Below, one piece after another: positions 42,827-51,674 of a DNA stretch of 64,000 nt (its first letter is position 1; each line of letters begins with the position of its first letter). Origin of the DNA: Paractinoplanes brasiliensis. Its GTDB lineage: Bacteria > Actinomycetota > Actinomycetes > Mycobacteriales > Micromonosporaceae. The stretch spans positions 6,678,001 to 6,742,000 of the forward strand of contig NZ_SNWR01000001.1 in the NCBI RefSeq assembly GCF_004362215.1, given 5' to 3'. The notes below the pieces were generated by a model. It did no database searches, was not told the DNA's origin, and saw only the letters and a program-made list of their open reading frames with translations. The position numbers and the translations under genes were made by a program.

Positions 42827-43103
42827 CACCTCACATCGAACCACGTCGAACAGCGACCGGGATCCCAGCCACGCCGTCCCATTGATCGATCCCGAGCCCG
42901 TCTTGCAGAAGGCGGGGCGGAGCTTCTCGCGAGCGTTCGCGCACAGTGAGGAGGGGACTCCCGCATCACCAGGTGTTGAGATCGCCCGCATATGCCGCGT
43001 CGGCACCCTGATGGATGCCGGAACCTCTGCGGGTTCGTACGCTCGGCCGATGGGGTAGGAGCGCCAGCGACACCACAATGGAGCTTCGGCAGGGGAGGTG
43101 CCA

Positions 43104-44612
43104 ATGGCGGGGCTGTTCGACAACTTCGAGGGCTACCGTGTGGTCAGTGAGGCCGAATCGCGCGAAGCGTTGACGACTGCGCTTGTCGCGGTCGACGCGA
43201 ACGTCCTGCTCAACCTCTACCGCTACAACGCCCGCACGACGGCTGATCTGTTTGCGATCTTCGAGAAGCTCGGCGACCGCCTCGTCGTGCCCTATCAGGC
43301 CATGCGAGAGTTCCACCGCAATCGACTCAAGGCGATCGGCAACCCTGAGCAAGCGACCAGCGAGGCGCGCAGCGCACTCGAGAAAAACCGCGCGGGCACG
43401 CTACGCGCTCTCGAGACCTGGTCCAAGCAGTTGGCAATCGAGGACGGCGAGCTCCAGCGATTGCATGACGACGTTGACGAAGTGTTCCGGCGTCTGCTGG
43501 AGGCGATCGACCAGGCTACGCCCGACCGCGTGCATCCGTCGACGTCAGCGGATGAGGACCCGGTGCTGAGCAGGCTTGCCGAGCTGCTGGCTGACAAGGT
43601 TCTTCACCGCCCCGCAGAGAAGACCTGGAACGCGTTGATCGTCGAAGGGAATCAGCGCGTCGACAACCTGGTCCCACCTGGCTACCTGGATGCGGACAAG
43701 GGCGATCAGCATGCGGAGGGCGCCGCCGGCGACTTTCTCGTCTACACCCAGGCTTGCCACGAGGCGAAGTCACGCCAGATGGACCTCATCATCGTCACGA
43801 ACGACGAGAAGGAGGACTGGTGGTGGCGGCGCGGGCCGGACATGATCGGCCCGCGGCAGGAGATGACCAAGGAGTTCTTCGACACCACGGGACGGCGCTT
43901 GTTCCTGATGCGCGCCAGCGACTTGCTCAACCGGTCGCAGGTCCTCGACGTCGAGGTGAACCCGCAGTCCGCGAGAGACGCGGATGTCAACCGCTCGGAC
44001 ATCAGCGAACCTGGGAAATGGACGGCCGAGGCCGTCGAGATGCTGCTGCAGCGGCTGCGCGGCGAAGGACGGCGAGACATCGCCGATATCATCAACGCGG
44101 CAGCCGCCGCAGGGGGCTCCATCAGCCGCGAGGAGATCTACGTCCTGTGCGACTACCGCGACGATCGAAAGCTGCGAGGCATCACCAGGCCGGCGGCCCG
44201 GATCACCGCTGACCTTCAGTCCGAAGGGATCCTTCCGTCCTCCGTCGCGCCGATGATGAAGTCGGTATACGTCGACGCCGGTCAGCTGACGGCGATTCGG
44301 ATTCCGGCGGAGGTCGTGGATCTTCTTGCCGCGGAGGCCCGGCCGCCAGGCGCGGGCGTGGAGGTCGAGCCGGCCGGCAAATACCAGCCGCTCACCGAAT
44401 ACCTCCTCGCCTTGGATGCTGACTCCGTATCCATGGCCTTCGGCGAGATCGAAGACATCCTCGGCGAGCCGCTCGCGCCGTCTGCCCGTAAACATCTCCC
44501 ATACTGGTACTCCTCGCAAAACTCGCTCGGCAAAGCCATCGCGACTGCGGGCTTCAAGGCCAGGGGTGTGCGGACGGAGGCCGAGACCGTCGAATTCATC
44601 CGTCGTTCCTAA
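43104..44612 (+). CDS. PIN-like nuclease protein with C-terminal DUF7662-like domain
   Basis: The 502-residue protein has a PIN-like N-terminal half: Asp31 in LVAVDANVLLNLYRYN, Glu69 in QAMREFHRNR, an acidic cluster DADKGDQHAEGAAGDF near 198-213, and IIVTNDEKEDWWW with Asp234. This is the set of acidic residues that hold metal in PIN ribonucleases, of the larger PIN_8 kind. The last 80 residues (KYQPLTEYLLALDADSVSMAF to the end) look like a DUF7662 domain, found with other nucleases. AGGGGAGG lies 5 bases before the ATG. It has no antitoxin-like partner. Next to BREX, an RNA-cleaving abortive-infection role is plausible but inferred. Confidence 0.75.
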   Translation: MAGLFDNFEGYRVVSEAESREALTTALVAVDANVLLNLYRYNARTTADLFAIFEKLGDRLVVPYQAMREFHRNRLKAIGNPEQATSEARSALEKNRAGTLRALETWSKQLAIEDGELQRLHDDVDEVFRRLLEAIDQATPDRVHPSTSADEDPVLSRLAELLADKVLHRPAEKTWNALIVEGNQRVDNLVPPGYLDADKGDQHAEGAAGDFLVYTQACHEAKSRQMDLIIVTNDEKEDWWWRRGPDMIGPRQEMTKEFFDTTGRRLFLMRASDLLNRSQVLDVEVNPQSARDADVNRSDISEPGKWTAEAVEMLLQRLRGEGRRDIADIINAAAAAGGSISREEIYVLCDYRDDRKLRGITRPAARITADLQSEGILPSSVAPMMKSVYVDAGQLTAIRIPAEVVDLLAAEARPPGAGVEVEPAGKYQPLTEYLLALDADSVSMAFGEIEDILGEPLAPSARKHLPYWYSSQNSLGKAIATAGFKARGVRTEAETVEFIRRS

Positions 44613-44913
44613 TTAGCTAGTTCCCCATCGGAGACGATCAAAAGGTAACGGGGCTACATCGCCGGAGTCCTCGAGCATCCGACACATTGCCGGGCGATCG
44701 GCTTCCTTAAGAACTCGACGCGAAGGTGACCCACCCTCCTATTCACACGACGCGATGCGCGCCCCGCGGCCGCGGGCAGGACAGTGGTGGTGGGGGTGTC
44801 GCTGCCACCGGTTGATCTGATTACTTCCGCCGCATCGGCCGATACCTATCGTGGATCGGTTGCTGCAAGCTTCACTCGTCTCGATCATCGAGCGTACGGC
44901 GAAGGGGTGCCGA
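44613..44913. other. gene-free stretch before the caspase-like gene
   Basis: Contains the presumed promoter of the caspase-like gene. The frame is open upstream of the chosen ATG from a GTG at 44851, but that start has no ribosome site. Nothing else is seen. Confidence 0.4.
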
Positions 44914-45522
44914 ATGGCCCGCGGCGGGGTGTTCTGTGTAGAGGGGCAGTGGCATCGTAACCTCGATGAAGAGGGCTCGGTCCAGCCGACCCTGGAACTG
45001 CTGGAACGCCTAGGTCGGATTCGCTACATCCACAAGGACGTAGCTACACCAGATGAAATCGAATATTTCCTCGGACGATGGGCGCTGCGCCAGTATGCCG
45101 ACTACCACGTCGGCTTCTTCGCCATGCACGGGGAACCGGGAAAGCTCTGGCTGACGGACCGACACAGCGTCGACCTAGCGGACGTGGCCGAGCCCCTGGC
45201 CGGCCGCTGCGAGGGCCGGCGCCTCTACTTCGGCAGTTGTTCCGTGATGCGGTTCTCCGACTCGGAGCTACATGATTTTCTTACGACCACTGGCGCCGCC
45301 ATGGTCTGCGGCTATACCCGCAGCGTCGAATGGGTTGAGGCGGCGGCGTTCGAGACGGTTCTGCTGGATGTCCTGGCAAACAGCCCTCGGCACGACGGTG
45401 CGGAGCAGCGTCTTGGTTCCGCCCGCTGGGCCGCGCTCTCGGCGAGTCTCGGCTTCAGGGTCGCTTATGCGAGCGGGAAGACCTGGCGCCCTCGACCTCA
45501 CGCTTCGGCCCAGGCCGCCTGA
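44914..45522 (+). CDS. small caspase-like (CHAT-type) candidate, DUF6642-like
   Basis: The 202-residue protein begins MARGGVFCVEGQW. Two motifs match the His/Cys dyad of clan CD proteases: His72 in HVGFFAMHGEPG and Cys109 in LYFGSCSVM, each at the end of a predicted beta strand and about 37 residues apart. The overall plan (FCVEGQW, PTLELLERLG, MHG, SCS) resembles the little-studied DUF6642 family. I chose the ATG at 44914 because AAGGGG sits 7 bases upstream. It converges on brxHI with only 39 bases between stops. A protease acting in defence is an inference from context and motif; the activity could also be lost. Confidence 0.6.
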   Translation: MARGGVFCVEGQWHRNLDEEGSVQPTLELLERLGRIRYIHKDVATPDEIEYFLGRWALRQYADYHVGFFAMHGEPGKLWLTDRHSVDLADVAEPLAGRCEGRRLYFGSCSVMRFSDSELHDFLTTTGAAMVCGYTRSVEWVEAAAFETVLLDVLANSPRHDGAEQRLGSARWAALSASLGFRVAYASGKTWRPRPHASAQAA

Positions 45523-45561
45523 GGAGCCTGGGTCCTGCAATCGATTAGGTTCCTGCAGTGA

Positions 45562-47679
45562 TCATGCGTGCACAAAACGTACGGATTCGCCGAGAACGGC
45601 ATCGGCGCCATCAAGGTCGGCGAGTCGGGCAGCCAGCGTGGCCAGTGCGAGCCGTTCCGGCAACGCTTGGCTGAACTTGAGCCCGTCAAGGGCCTTCTTG
45701 CTGACCTCGGGGAGGCAGAGCCGCTGGCCGGCGTCGGCGATGAGTGCCCGCCATTCGGCGGGGGTGACGTTCTCCCGGAGTCGGATGTGTCGGTCGTCGA
45801 AGCGCTGGATCGGGTCGACGGCTTCGGTGAGGGTTGCGGCGAGGGTGGCGTTCGCGCGGAAGCCTGCCCAGGTCCACCAGCGGAGGTCGTCGCCGCGGTG
45901 GTCGCGGAGGATGACGCTGCCGCCTGGGTGGACCAGTGAGGACTCGTCCTCGCGTACCTGTGCGAGGCGGTCGATGGCTCGGCGGGTGAGCTTCACGGGC
46001 GGGTCAGCACCGAGCAGTACCTCGCGCATGGCGCGGCTCAGTTCGAAGCCGAGGCCGGACCAGCCGCCGGTTGTCCAGCGGGCCTTGCCGCCGCCGTCGG
46101 CGGGTTCGACGAAGCAGCGGCGGCGGCGCCAGTCGATGTAGGTGACCCGCCAGCTGCGTCCGTTGAGCAGGAGGCGTCGGTCGCCCTGGACTTCTTCGGT
46201 GAGTAGAGCTGGGTCGACGCGGCCGAGTTCTTCGCGGCCGACGAGCACGGTGAATTCGGGTGCGCCGGTGAAGACGGCGGTCATGGTCATGAAGTGCCGG
46301 TGTCCGAAGCGCCGTTCGGCTTCGGGCCCGATGAAGAGCATGCCGCCGTCGCTGTCGAGATAGCCCTGGTCGATCAGGTGGCGCAGGGTTGGGTCGGCGC
46401 TGCGGTCGAACGGGGCGAGTCCGTTCCACCACTGCGGCCATGTCTGGTCTCCTGCTCGGTGTTCCTGCAAGCAGAGCGCGAGTATTTGTTGTGCGGCGAT
46501 GTGTCGGGGTTCGGGTGGTGCGATGACGGGCTCAACCCATCCCCGGCCCCAGAGCAGGAGTAGGGCTGCGGCTTCGAGCAGGGCGTCGCCATCGCGGGCG
46601 AGGAACAGGCAGTTGCGGATGCTGCCGGGCCGGCGCCCGGTGCGGCCGAGGCGCTGGAGGAACGACGCCACCGTCGTTGGTGTGTCGATCTGGATGACGC
46701 GGTCGAGGTCGCCAACGTCGATGCCGAGTTCCAGGGTGTTGGTGGAGACGATCACGCAGTCGCGGGCTTCGGCGAACGCTTCTTCCGAGCGGCGCCGTTC
46801 GTCGACGGAAAGTGAGGCATGGGACAGGAACGTGGTGATGCCTTTGCCTCGCAGCAGGCTGCCGAGTTCTTCGACCGCTTGTCGGGACTCGCAGAAGACC
46901 AGGCGCTTTTCGCCGGCATGGAGGCCAGCGATGATCTTGGCTGCATTCTGGAGAGAACCGACGTAGTCGAGCTCGATCTCTCCGGTCGGCACAGCGGCGG
47001 CAGATTCTCCCGGTACAAGGACGGGTAGGTCTGGCGCGACGACGCGTGCCGGACGGGTACCGGTGCCGGAGCCTTGCAGCCAAGTCAGAAGTCGAGTCGG
47101 GTTGCCCACGGTCGCGGACAACCCGACTCGTTGCACTGGCCGGCCGATCAGGTGGGTGAGCCGCTCCAGGACGGCTAACAGGTGCCAGCCTCGGTCGTCG
47201 CCGGCGAAGGCGTGGACCTCGTCCACCACGACAGCCCGCAGGCCGGCGAAGAACGCCCGGTGGTCGACGTTGGCGCTGACCAGCATCGACTCGAGGGACT
47301 CCGGAGTGGTGAGCAGGATGTCCGGGCGGGCGGCCAGGATGGCCCGGCGTTTGCTATTGGTGACGTCGCCGTGCCAGAGGGCGACACGGCGGCCGGTCCA
47401 GTCGGCGTAGCGTCCCAGCCGAGGCTCGAGATTGTTGAGCAGGGCCTTGAGCGGGCACAGGTAGAGCACGGAAGTGCCGGTCCAGCGTTCGGCTGCCATC
47501 CGGGTGAGGATCGGGAAGATCGCCGCCTCGGTCTTGCCGCCGGCGGTGGGGGCGAGCAGCAGAGCGTCCTCACCGGCGATCAGCGGGGCGATGGCGTCGC
47601 GTTGTAGAGGTCGTAGGTCGGGCCAGCCGAGCGTGTTGACGATGTGGTGCAGCAGCACGGGATCCAGCGCGGAACTCAC
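45562..47679 (-). CDS. brxHI: BREX type 2 Lhr-like helicase BrxHI
   Basis: The 705-residue DEAD/DEAH helicase has Walker A LLAPTAGGKTEAA near residue 43, DEVHAFAG near 150, VGLSATVGNP near 185, and the helicase-C signature VIVSTNTLELGIDVGDLDRVIQ with QRLGRTGRRPGS near 325. The long C-terminus matches Lhr-like helicases. It is the last gene of the BREX operon; its GTG start is 9 bases after the brxD stop. In type 2 BREX a helicase of this kind is a regular member, role not settled. The order with brxD, pglZ and the rest makes the assignment secure. Confidence 0.92.
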   Translation of the reverse strand: MSSALDPVLLHHIVNTLGWPDLRPLQRDAIAPLIAGEDALLLAPTAGGKTEAAIFPILTRMAAERWTGTSVLYLCPLKALLNNLEPRLGRYADWTGRRVALWHGDVTNSKRRAILAARPDILLTTPESLESMLVSANVDHRAFFAGLRAVVVDEVHAFAGDDRGWHLLAVLERLTHLIGRPVQRVGLSATVGNPTRLLTWLQGSGTGTRPARVVAPDLPVLVPGESAAAVPTGEIELDYVGSLQNAAKIIAGLHAGEKRLVFCESRQAVEELGSLLRGKGITTFLSHASLSVDERRRSEEAFAEARDCVIVSTNTLELGIDVGDLDRVIQIDTPTTVASFLQRLGRTGRRPGSIRNCLFLARDGDALLEAAALLLLWGRGWVEPVIAPPEPRHIAAQQILALCLQEHRAGDQTWPQWWNGLAPFDRSADPTLRHLIDQGYLDSDGGMLFIGPEAERRFGHRHFMTMTAVFTGAPEFTVLVGREELGRVDPALLTEEVQGDRRLLLNGRSWRVTYIDWRRRRCFVEPADGGGKARWTTGGWSGLGFELSRAMREVLLGADPPVKLTRRAIDRLAQVREDESSLVHPGGSVILRDHRGDDLRWWTWAGFRANATLAATLTEAVDPIQRFDDRHIRLRENVTPAEWRALIADAGQRLCLPEVSKKALDGLKFSQALPERLALATLAARLADLDGADAVLGESVRFVHA

Positions 47680-47688
47680 GATGGGTTC

Positions 47689-48990
47689 CTACAACTGCAA
47701 GCTGATGTCGTCGGCGGAGGCGGCATTGCGTTCGATCTCGGTGAGTTCGTCCGAGCGTACGGTCAGTGCGTAGTGTTCACGCGGGTTCCAGTCGGCGAAC
47801 TGATCGGCTCGGTCGAGCACGTCAGCGACGAGTTTCTTGAGGTAGACGCGGGGCGCGACGCCGACCTGACCGCCGAGCTTGCCGGTGACCGCGACCGCGA
47901 GTTCCCGCAGGTAGCCATCGTCGATTCGGTCTTCGGCGGCGGGGCTGGCGTAGATGGCGCGGACCCGGCTGCCCAGTTCGACGAGGGCGTCGAGGGAGAA
48001 ACCCGGCAACCGTAGCTGAGTCGCGCGTGGGTTGTCCCAGCGGGGGTCAGACCCGAAGTCGGTGGCCAGCCGTTGGGCGAGTGGGGCGAGCCGCTGCACG
48101 CCTTGGGCGCCGTCGTAGAACGCTGGCGTACCGGTGATGATCAGCAGCAGGCCGGGGAACCGCCCTGCGTAGATCTCGTCGATGAGCTGGCGCAGCGCGT
48201 TGAGGGCTTTGTCACGCGCGTCGGACCGGACCCGTTGCAGGGTCTCCACCTCGTCAAGCACCAGCAGCAGGCCGGGGTGTCCACTGTCGCGTAGAACGGT
48301 GAGCAGGCCCTGCAGGAAGCTCATCGCGGCGAAATGGTCGAGGTCGCCTTTGACACCCGCAGCTCGGCGGGCAGCCGCGGCGACATGGGGCTGGCCGCCG
48401 AGCCAGGCGGCCAGCCCGTCCGCGACGGCGTGATCGCCGGAGGCGGTGGCCGTCCGGTAGCCGCGCAGTGCCGCTGCGAAGCCCGGTGTGCTCCGGGAGA
48501 TCTCGGTGAGCCTGGTCTCCAGCAGGGCACCGACGGCGGTGTCCAACCCGGCGGTGTCGTCTTCGGCCACAGCGCCGCCGTTCAGGACGTCCTCTTCGAG
48601 GGCATAGATCCAGCCGTCCAGGATGGGGCGCAGCGCACTGGCGGGAAACTGCTCGGTGCTCAGGTTCTCGACCAGCCTGCGGTAGATGGTCTCCATCCGG
48701 TGCAGGGGCGTTTCCAGCTCGGAGACCTGCACCTCGGCTGTGGCGAAACCACGGCGTTTGGCGCGTTCGGCGAGCCATCGGGTGAAGAACGTCTTTCCGG
48801 CGCCGTACTCGCCGCGGACGGCCTTGAAGACGCTTCCGCCGCCGGCAGCCCGGTCCAGGTCGTCGTCGAGCGCGGCTTCGAACCGGTCGAGGCCGACAGC
48901 CAGGGCGTCCAGACCGTTCACGGGGACGACGCCGCGGCGCAGAGCGTCGATGATGTCCTTGCGCCGCCGCGCCGAGATCTCCGCGCTCAT
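47689..48990 (-). CDS. brxD: BREX system ATP-binding protein BrxD
   Basis: The 433-residue AAA-type ATPase of the DUF2791 family starts RRRKDIIDALRRGVVPVNGLDALAVGLDRF, with Walker A VRGEYGAGKTFFTRWLAE near residue 60 and Walker B LLLVLDEVETLQRV near 240. Its ATG overlaps the pglZ stop by four bases. BrxD occurs in type 2 and type 6 BREX. It probably couples ATP hydrolysis to DNA engagement by the complex, with BrxHI following; the exact step is unknown. Confidence 0.93.
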   Translation of the reverse strand: MSAEISARRRKDIIDALRRGVVPVNGLDALAVGLDRFEAALDDDLDRAAGGGSVFKAVRGEYGAGKTFFTRWLAERAKRRGFATAEVQVSELETPLHRMETIYRRLVENLSTEQFPASALRPILDGWIYALEEDVLNGGAVAEDDTAGLDTAVGALLETRLTEISRSTPGFAAALRGYRTATASGDHAVADGLAAWLGGQPHVAAAARRAAGVKGDLDHFAAMSFLQGLLTVLRDSGHPGLLLVLDEVETLQRVRSDARDKALNALRQLIDEIYAGRFPGLLLIITGTPAFYDGAQGVQRLAPLAQRLATDFGSDPRWDNPRATQLRLPGFSLDALVELGSRVRAIYASPAAEDRIDDGYLRELAVAVTGKLGGQVGVAPRVYLKKLVADVLDRADQFADWNPREHYALTVRSDELTEIERNAASADDISLQL

Positions 48991-51674
48991 GCCGTGCCCA
49001 GTTGGAACTGTTCGACGAGCAGCACCCGGTCGAGTTTAACGGTCACGTTGTCAGGGTCGATTGACAGCACCGGGTAGCCCTCGACTTGGAGCTGCTTGCG
49101 CAATGCGGTAATCGCCCCGTGGATACGGCCGGCCGGGATGCCGGCCCGGGCGGCGAGCGTGTCCATGGTCGCCCGGTCGCCGCCGTCGATGAGCGTACGC
49201 AGCAGCGCGCCGGCTCGTTCGTCGGCCAGCGGAGCCCGGGGATCGCGGCGCTGCCGGTAGAGCGGGCTGGCCAGCAGCTCGCTGATCAGGTCGGGCCGTA
49301 CCGGGACGACAGTTGGCTCAGCGGGCTGCGTGGCCATGTCGAACAGGCTCTCCGTCTGGGCCGCAACGGCCTTCTTCGGCGTCGTCTGCCGAACGGCCGG
49401 CGTCGGGACCGGGTGGGCGGGAGCCAGCGAACCGGTGGCGAGCGACTCCCGCCACCAGGACGGGCTGGCGACCGGTGCAGGCTGCCAGTCGGGATGGCCG
49501 GAATCATCGCTGTCGGTGAGCATGATCAGTGGAATGACGACTTCGGCGGGCGCGGCACCACCGTGGTAGCCGGCCTTCCGGGGGCCGTAACGCAGTTGCT
49601 CGCGCCAGGCGAGCACGACGGTGCCGTCACCCTTGGCGACCCGGGATCCCCGGACGAGGATCTCGCCGTCACCTGCTGGCGAGTCGGCCAGCCGCCAGCG
49701 GTTCTCGTCGCTGGAGCTGGACCGGTGCGTGGCTTCGGGGCCGCGGTCGACGACGTGGCCGTGATCGGAGACGATCACCACGGTTCGCCCGTCGGCCAGC
49801 ACCAGCAGGTCCTTGACGCTCGGGATGGTTTCGCTGCTCCAGACGGTGATGCCGGGTTCACTGCGGTCGAGAGCGTCGTCGATGGTGTTGACCACGGCCG
49901 CGACCAGCGGCACGCCGGGATCGGCCAGGGCAGCGGCGACGTCTGGAGCGATGGCCGCCCCGGCGTACCCACGAAGTCCGCTCTTGTGCAGCAGTTGCCC
50001 GCCGGGGAAACGCGCGCTGAAGGCGTTGCGTTCGGCCTGCTGCTGGCCCACGGCGATCCGGCCGCTGAGCAGGCTGCACCGGCTGACCTCGGTGACGGTG
50101 GGCAGGGCGGCGAGTACACCCGTGCGGGGCCCACCGTGTGGTGTCACCTCACTCCAGGTGCCGGCACGGGTGAGCGACTCGGCGAGTTCGGTGGCTGCGG
50201 CAACGCTCATCCCGTCCATGACCAGCAACAGGACCCGGCGGCCCCGGTCGAGGATCGGTTGGACCACCCGGTCGAGGACGTCCTCGACCCGGATCAGTTT
50301 CCCGGGGGCGGCTTCGGCTTGTGTATCGGCGGCGAGCAGTTCGGCGAACTGCTGGTCGTGACGGGAGCGGCGGGCGTCGACAGCCTGGTGCAACAGGTGC
50401 AGCGCCTCGGTGACCTGCGGGTCGGTGTCGCCAGCGAAGATGTCCAGCCGGGCCCGGTCGACCCAGCCGTCATCGCGCACCTGGCGATGCAGGGCCGCGT
50501 AGAGGGTGGCGGGCTTGGGCTGCTCGGGTTCGGCGAGCCAGCGCAGCAGCCGGACGGCCATCTGCATGGTCTTCAGCCGGTCCGGGTCTCCGCTGCGGTG
50601 TTCGCCCAGACGGGCCAGCGCGTTCTGGGCCGAGGCGATCAGGGCACGGTCCGCGGTTCCGGTCATCGGCACGGCGAGGCGTACGGCAGCGGCGACGTCC
50701 CGTAGCCGCTGCAGGAACCCGGTGGGCAGTAGGCTGCTCGCGCCCAGCAGGCCGACGGCGTCGATCTCCTTGGCGATGTTCTCGGCCCGGGCCAGCATCC
50801 GGTTGGCCTCGCCGGCACCGCCTTCCAGACCGATGACCCGGTCCACCCAGATCTCCGCTGCCGACCCGAGTGCCAGCGCGTGGTTCGCATCCAGGCGGGT
50901 TCCGCCGAACCACGGCTCCAGTCGGGTCCGGGCTACCGCGACCGCGGTGGCCCGTGGGCCGGTGCGGTCCGGCCAGAGGACCCCGACCAGCAGACCCAGC
51001 GGTACGGCGTCGACCCCGTGCCCACCCCGGGTAGCCGCCATGATCGGCACCGCGACGAGTCCGGCCGTCTCGACGAGGTAGCCGGTGAGCCCGTCGAGCA
51101 GCTTGCCGGGAAGCTTCTCCAGGCGCAGGACCCGAGCCGCCTCGGTGCTCCACTGCAGTAGACCGGCGCTGTCGATCTCGTCGCGGCCCAAGCCGAGCAA
51201 CTCTGCGGCGAGGCTGCGCAGGGCATGGTCACGGGTGAGCACGGCGCCGGGCGCCGGCGGCCATTCGGCGACGGGCTTGTAGTCGATCAGCGCCTCGGCG
51301 ACCCAACGGCCCTCCGCCACGAGAGTGGGGTCCACCTCGAACACCTTGAACATCTGCGTGGCGACGTCCCACATGTCGACCTTGCGGACGTGCTGCTCGC
51401 TGACGTGGGCGAGCAGACCTTCGCCTAGTTCGTCGTCGGACAGCTCGGTCAGCAGCATGATCCGTTCACCGTCGGCGCGGTCGTTGAGTGCGGCGCGGGC
51501 GGCGAGCGGAGTCGGGCAGGGTACGACCCGCACGGCGGTGCCGCCGATGGTGAGGACTGGTTCGCCGGCCCAGGTGGGCGCGGCCCGCAGGGCGATCGCT
51601 GGCGCCTGGTCACGGTCGTCGGTGAGCCAGGCTTCGACCTTTCGCCTGATCGCGGAGGGTTGAACGACGGTCAC
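48987..51674 (-). CDS. pglZ: BREX alkaline-phosphatase-like protein PglZ
   Basis: The 895-residue protein has the PglZ/alkaline phosphatase superfamily motifs in its middle: RRVLLLVMDGMSVAAATELAE near residue 486 (first metal site), VVIVSDHGHVVDRG near 635, and GYHGGAAPAEVVIPLIML near 690. The N-terminal half is helical and unassigned; the last 120 residues carry a winged-helix-like domain (TLAARAGIPAGRIHGAITALRKQLQ). PglZ is the defining gene of BREX. I prefer the GTG at 51674 because it overlaps the pglY stop as GTGA and has GGAG before it; an ATG at 51686 is possible. Confidence 0.93.
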   Translation of the reverse strand: MTVVQPSAIRRKVEAWLTDDRDQAPAIALRAAPTWAGEPVLTIGGTAVRVVPCPTPLAARAALNDRADGERIMLLTELSDDELGEGLLAHVSEQHVRKVDMWDVATQMFKVFEVDPTLVAEGRWVAEALIDYKPVAEWPPAPGAVLTRDHALRSLAAELLGLGRDEIDSAGLLQWSTEAARVLRLEKLPGKLLDGLTGYLVETAGLVAVPIMAATRGGHGVDAVPLGLLVGVLWPDRTGPRATAVAVARTRLEPWFGGTRLDANHALALGSAAEIWVDRVIGLEGGAGEANRMLARAENIAKEIDAVGLLGASSLLPTGFLQRLRDVAAAVRLAVPMTGTADRALIASAQNALARLGEHRSGDPDRLKTMQMAVRLLRWLAEPEQPKPATLYAALHRQVRDDGWVDRARLDIFAGDTDPQVTEALHLLHQAVDARRSRHDQQFAELLAADTQAEAAPGKLIRVEDVLDRVVQPILDRGRRVLLLVMDGMSVAAATELAESLTRAGTWSEVTPHGGPRTGVLAALPTVTEVSRCSLLSGRIAVGQQQAERNAFSARFPGGQLLHKSGLRGYAGAAIAPDVAAALADPGVPLVAAVVNTIDDALDRSEPGITVWSSETIPSVKDLLVLADGRTVVIVSDHGHVVDRGPEATHRSSSSDENRWRLADSPAGDGEILVRGSRVAKGDGTVVLAWREQLRYGPRKAGYHGGAAPAEVVIPLIMLTDSDDSGHPDWQPAPVASPSWWRESLATGSLAPAHPVPTPAVRQTTPKKAVAAQTESLFDMATQPAEPTVVPVRPDLISELLASPLYRQRRDPRAPLADERAGALLRTLIDGGDRATMDTLAARAGIPAGRIHGAITALRKQLQVEGYPVLSIDPDNVTVKLDRVLLVEQFQLGTA

